Positions 59,801 through 64,000 of a stretch of 64,000 bases of DNA are shown here, in pieces. The position numbers were made by a program, and so were the translations under genes. Origin of the DNA: Agapanthus africanus (lineage: Eukaryota; Streptophyta; Magnoliopsida; Asparagales; Amaryllidaceae); NCBI GenBank assembly GCA_030015575.1, contig JASDDO010000024.1, positions 216,214,996 through 216,278,995 on the forward strand. Reading direction: 5' to 3'. Every line of letters begins with the position of its first letter. Position 1 is the first letter of the stretch. Below the pieces are notes generated by a model. The model made no database searches. It had not been told where the DNA came from and was given only the letters and a program-made list of their open reading frames with translations.

Positions 59801-60871
59801 TATTGTGTAGTTTGAGGAGATGTGACACTTAGGTGATATGAGAGCGGATTTGGTGACTGATTGAGGATTGGGATTTTGATTTGTCATTGCTGGATTATGA
59901 TCCTACCACGATGTCAGGATGCCGTGGAATTGACATATTTCACTCCACACCTCATCTTTATATATTTGTGCACTATTTCATGTATTAGGAGTACCTGTGA
60001 GAGTACCTCCATGAGAGTTGCACATTTACTTTCTCATATCCCCAGAGCATGATTATTGCATACTGTTGTCACATTATTATTGCAGGACATATTGGTGGTA
60101 CTTGATAGCGTACTTTCCATTATTACGTACTCATGACATGTTATTATTACTGAAATGGACATATATTAGATTCATGCTGTACGTTCATTCTCGCGATTAC
60201 CTGCATATGTTATTTACTATTCACGAGTTGGCAACTCACCCCCGTTGTGCCACAGGTATTGCTGGAGTTTCCCCAAAGTAATCAAGGCAAGCTATTCGAG
60301 CTATTCAGCATTTCATCTTCACACTCATCTATCATCTTTTGGATTGCGGATACCACTTCGCCTGCAAGTGTGCAGTTTTGCCAGGTGGGTTTTGTGGGTA
60401 TTCAGAGAGTGTATTGTATATTCGTTGTATATTGTACTCTCCATCTACTAGCAGATTGTTGTGACTTAGAGACTTGGTGAGGACGGTTTTGTATATCTTG
60501 TGGATTTGTGCATTTTATACAGTTCCTTTTCTTTTGTCTCTTATTTCTTCGCTACGGCGTCGTATATTGTTGTGGTGTTGTTTTCCGCCGTTGGGCGAGG
60601 ATTTTGCTCCCGTTAGGGATGCTTTACTTTATATCTATGTTGTACCCTTTTTAGGGGCTTGTTTTATAAAGGAGGTGCTGCCAAAATTTTACGGAAAATG
60701 TGGACTATTTTAAAGAATTTGGGTTGTGATTTCAAATGTTTCCAAAACTTTATATTATCTTTTCCGTATTTTTATGGTTTAGATTTCTGGGTTTTGGCTT
60801 TCTTTTACTGCGTTACGTCTGGAGGCGTTGCGTAGTATTAGGGCCATCACGTACCTTTTTGGGTCGTGACA
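56836..60871. mobile_element. Solo LTR-like insertion (4036 bp) in element D
   Basis: It begins TGTAACGATC and ends GGTCGTGACA and is flanked by the 5-bp target duplication GCGTT (56831-56835 and 60872-60876). The ends are near-inverted (TGTAACGATC against TGTCACGACC). There is no primer site, polypurine tract or gag-pol frame inside, so a solo LTR fits best. The TGTCACGACC-type end suggests a chromovirus of the Tekay/Del group, by recollection of that family and not by search. A large non-autonomous element without coding is the alternative. Small frames inside are not believed. Confidence 0.75.
59400..59830 (+). repeat. Roughly 60-bp tandem repeats inside the solo LTR
   Basis: Units hold ATTGTACAGACGAGATATGT, GGGATCCACTAGCTGTTGTA and GAGATATAC, about six to seven copies with decay. 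Frames on both strands over this part are repeat products. Confidence 0.8.
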
Positions 60872-60876
60872 GCGTT

Positions 60877-61821
60877 AAAGGACGTGCTTCTACAGCATAA
60901 AGACTGCTTCGCGTGGAACTATTCCGAGATGCCGGGATTAGATCCGGAGATTGCTGTGCATAAATTATCAATATCCCCGGATATCAAGCCAGTCAAGCAG
61001 GCACCGAGAAGGATGCGGCTCGAGCTTGATATGAGCATCAACGCCAAAGTCAAGAAGTTGATCGATTCTGGATTTATCCAAGAAGTCCAATATCCTGACT
61101 GGATCGCCAACATCGTCCCGGTGATGAAGAAAAATGGGACGGTGCGCATATGCGTGGATTTCAGGGATCTCAATAAAGCCTGCCCGAAAGACGATTTCCC
61201 AGTACCGGTAACCGAGCTAATGATAGATAACACTTCCACTCACGAGGTTTTCTCCTTCATGGACGGTTCATCAGGTTACAATCAAATAAAGATGCAGCCC
61301 GAAGACCAGAAGCACACCGCCTTCAGGACTCCTTTGGGTATATTCTGCTACAAGGTGATGCCCTTCGGCTTAAAGAACGCCGGTGCACCTACCAAAGGGC
61401 CAAGACAAAGATCTTCGATGATCTCATACATGAAATCGTCGAGTGCTATATTGATGGCCTCATAGTGAAGAGCATGTCATACGAAGAGAATTTAGAGCAT
61501 CTGAAGACTGTATTTCAACACCTTCGACAATAGAATTTGAAGATGAATCCCCTCAAATGCGCGTTCGGAGTCTCCTCGGGTAAATTCCTGGGATTCATCA
61601 TCCGACACCGAGGTATCGAAATAGATCCATCTAAGATCAAGGCGATCATGGAAATGCCTCCGCCAAGAACCCTCAAACAGTTGTGGTCTCTCCAAGGGAA
61701 GCTCGCATACATCTGGCGGTTTATCGCCAATCTTTCAGGCAAGTGCCGTCCTTACAGCCACCTGATGAAGAAGGGAACTCCATTCATTTGGGATCACAAA
61801 TGCCAAGGCACACTAGATGAG
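60877..61821 (+). pseudogene. Reverse transcriptase region of element D (fossil)
   Basis: It contains CFAWNYSEMPGLDPEIAVHK, KQAPRRMRLELD, KNGTVRICVDFRDLNKACPK, FMDGSSGYNQIKM, KVMPFGLKNAG and the connection region GIEIDPSKIKAIMEMPPPRT, all typical of Ty3/gypsy reverse transcriptase. It is the direct continuation of the D coding strand after the solo LTR and is cut by element G at 61821. It is broken. Confidence 0.9.
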
Positions 61822-63558
61822 TGATCGCACGCTTTTGGCGTTTCGGATGTTCAAAGTTCTAAAGTTATAACCGCGATCATGACAGTGTCGCTATGCAGCT
61901 AGCCGGTTGAGCACGGGTCGATCCACAGGGAGATGGTTGTATGTCCGTTCGAGTTTTAGACGAGTCAATAAAGAATGTGTATATGTTTGTTCGATTCTAA
62001 CCTATGTGTTATATGCAAGTATAAAGTGTTAAGAAAAAGATACGAAATTGTAAGCTAAAGAAATCCGTACTCAAAACCTTTGAGCCGGGTCTTGACCAAT
62101 TGAAGCTAGAGCAATCGGCAACAACGTGGATTAGGGGACTTAAGCATGGTATTCATGGAATCCGGCTTATTTACCCTTGTCCTTCCGTTCTTGTCTCTTG
62201 CTTTCGTCTCCCGCCAAACCAAACGCAACCGGTCGTGGTTAGGAATCACCGTTACCTTGATAGGGTAGGGTGCCTAACGGAGCGCTTGCGTAACGTTTGG
62301 GCGGAGTTCAATGGAAAATAACGGGAAAAGGAAATGAGCAAAGAAATATTAACTTACAATACCGTATTTATTCTTAACAACGATAATTACAACCATTCAC
62401 AAAAACGAACCAAAAAGAGCAAAAGAAAAGAAAAGATTACAAGTAAGTAAGTGCATGGAATTTAAGTGCAAGAAAGTAAAGCATGAATGTAAAGCAAGTA
62501 ATGAAAAGCAAGAAAGAAATAAGCAAGAAAGTAATTACAAGAACATAGAACTCAAGATAAGCATGGGATCAATAGCCAACCCTTAAACTTGCAAGCTCAA
62601 TCAAGAGCTTGTAAGATCAAGAGAAAGGTAAAGAACTCATGTGAAATGAAGCACTAATTCCATAAGAAGATACAACTCTTGAAATCAATAACAAACCCTT
62701 AAACTTTCAAGCTCAATGAAGAGATTGAAAGATCAAGAGAAAGTAAGGATCTCAAGGGGAAGCTAAAACAAAAGAATGATAAAAAAACCCTCATCTTCAT
62801 TTCATCATCCACTCAAAAAGCTCTCACTACAATTTTCATGGAGGAAAGAATGAAGAAGAAGAAGAAGAAGACTAAACTACACTAAAAGAGGCTAAAGAAC
62901 TTAACACCATGCAATGGTTCAGAACCGGGGTATTTATAGGAGGGGAAATGGAAACCTAGGGCAAGAATCTAGCCTTACATAGAATTACAAATATGCCTCC
63001 AAAAGATGACACGTTGAAGAGACTGTACGGCCGCGGTTCCGTGGCCTAAGCATGCTTAGGCCGCGATTCCGCGGCCATAGTAGGGAGTTGGGCCTTATAA
63101 TTTTGTGGTTATCCCTGGTTCCTTTTTTCCTCGTGTTTGAAAACTACAAACTGCACAAAATCTTCCAGAATATCTTCAGATTTCTTAGTCCAAGATTGCA
63201 TTATTTTCTTTACTTTTGACTTCTATCTCCCTTGAGCTCCGCGCACCCATTGATTCTTGTGCTGCCCCCCTCGTGCTTTGTGCTTGTCCGAGACACGAAT
63301 GACCACTGTCATATGTCTTGTCTCTGGAACTGGTACTCGGCACTGGACGGATATGGATGACCGGAACCCGGCTTTTATCTGCTGTCAACAGATGTTCTGT
63401 ATTTTGGCGTAACTGTGAAGATTTTGTATCATTTGCGTTATTTTGGACTAGGAACCTGTAGTCTGTAAATATGTAGCAAATAAAGATTAACAGTACCTAC
63501 CTATAAACAAACGAGCATAAGAATGGACGGTAACAAATGCAATATTCTGGTATAAACA
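61822..63558 (-). repeat. 3' LTR of element G (1737 bp)
   Basis: In plus orientation it runs from TGATCGCACGC to GGTATAAACA. It shares the CAGCTAGCCGGTTGAGCACG region and the CGATCCACAGGG block with E. A minus-strand TATA (CCTATAAATA) is at 62931-62940. Two CG-rich palindromes lie upstream of it at 63029-63046 and 63059-63076. AAGCAAGAAAGTAA-type short repeats fill 62430-62560. No gene is seen. Confidence 0.85.
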
Positions 63559-64000
63559 AATACCCCCAAACTTGACTTTTGCTCGTCCCGAGCAAAACCA
63601 ATTATTCATAAAAAAAGTCCTAACCGCACTTTCGCAGGGAATGCGATTGCACTGAGCACGTGCAACAAGCCGTTAAACCTCTAGGTGTCCCTAGTAGGAG
63701 GAGTGTTGTCTCCTGAGGGTTTTCAGCGGATTACACCCACAAAATCCCGTCAAGTTAATGTCATAAGTTAACAATGATTCTACTCCTACAGTTTAGCATT
63801 TACATTAGAAACTCTATCATCCTAAGTTAGAAATATTCAACCCTTATTTTTCACACCTCCTATCTATTTAACCTTGGTTCTCCTGAGTTTTCCTTCTAAA
63901 GTGCGGCCTCAAATCAGGGATTTTTATCAACTTTACAGAAAACACAAGTCTTATTCTTTATTTCTATTTTTTATCCAAACATCGATTGTATACCCCTACG
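63559..64000 (-). other. Polypurine tract and 3' internal region of element G
   Basis: The minus strand has AAGTTTGGGGGTATT beside the LTR (63559-63573). The rest matches 32860-33300 in E, for instance the TTGTCTCCTGAGGGTTTTC block and the CTCGTCCCGAGCAAA block. No gene is seen before the window ends. Confidence 0.8.

Larger units (their letters stand above)
47515..61821 (+). mobile_element. Element D, Tat-like retrotransposon, 5' LTR to reverse transcriptase
   Basis: Parts in order: 5' LTR 47515-50719, primer site 50725-50743, gag, protease region, then reverse transcriptase resuming after a solo-LTR insertion (56836-60871). It is cut at 61821 by element G; the rest would lie beyond the window. 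It is the best-preserved gag-pol here, yet still broken several times. It lies inside the LTR of C. Confidence 0.9.
61822..64000 (-). mobile_element. Element G, Athila-like retrotransposon, 3' end
   Basis: The 3' LTR (61822-63558) is followed by an Athila polypurine tract and 440 bases of 3' internal sequence that align with E. The element continues past the right edge. The five bases ATGAG (61817-61821) should be its target duplication. It inserted into D. Confidence 0.8.

Noticed and set aside
57228-60713. Several plus-strand frames of 60-88 residues that could be a host gene
   Set aside because: They lie inside the 4-kb insertion flanked by GCGTT, are short, lack domains, and some read tandem repeats.

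Overview
This window is repeat-rich plant nuclear DNA, probably from a large-genome flowering plant. No single-copy host gene, tRNA, rRNA or CRISPR array was found. Nearly every base belongs to long terminal repeat (LTR) retrotransposons of the Ty3/gypsy order, nested inside one another. Two lineages dominate. The first is Tat-like: LTRs of about 2.4-3.2 kb, an unusual primer-binding site of the TGGCACGCCCGGTGGGACC type, and, in two copies, an antisense gene for a plant mobile domain protein. The second is Athila-like: LTRs of about 1.4-1.7 kb, a primer-binding site matching tRNA-Asp, and an AAGTTTGGGGGTATT polypurine tract. A third type is represented by one apparent 4.0 kb solo LTR.

Layout, left to right. 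1-5544: Tat-like element A, minus strand, gag half and 5' LTR. 5545-5920: LTR end of a related Tat-like type (X). 5921-40450: Athila-like element F, minus strand. F contains Athila-like element E (8464-38930, target duplication AATAG), and the 3' LTR of E contains the complete 22.95 kb Tat-like element B (8976-31927, target duplication CTTCA). 40451-42470: leader and LTR of a second X copy, minus strand. 42478-47514: 3' part of Tat-like element C, plus strand. 47515-61821: Tat-like element D, inserted in the LTR of C. D is interrupted by the solo LTR (56836-60871, target duplication GCGTT). 61822-64000: 3' end of Athila-like element G, minus strand.

All gag-pol copies are fossils with several to more than ten breaks each. 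LTR pairs of B and E differ by roughly 5 percent where compared by eye, which at commonly used plant rates means an age of a few million years. The nesting gives a relative order: F before E before B, and C before D before the solo LTR and G.

The most interesting structures are these. (1) A spliced-looking antisense gene in B and C, with matching intron positions and what looks like its own TATA and G-box promoter at the same distance from the LTR. (2) LTRs built from dozens of short palindromes that share a TTTAA core while their arms co-vary. (3) A separate family of hairpins with a constant CCTCACG-type loop and varying arms. (4) Paired CG-rich palindromes in the promoters and leaders of the Athila-like elements. 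(5) A duplicated zinc-knuckle module in the Tat-like polyprotein. (6) An Athila-like element (E) that carries an unrecognised acidic protein in place of a visible gag-pol.
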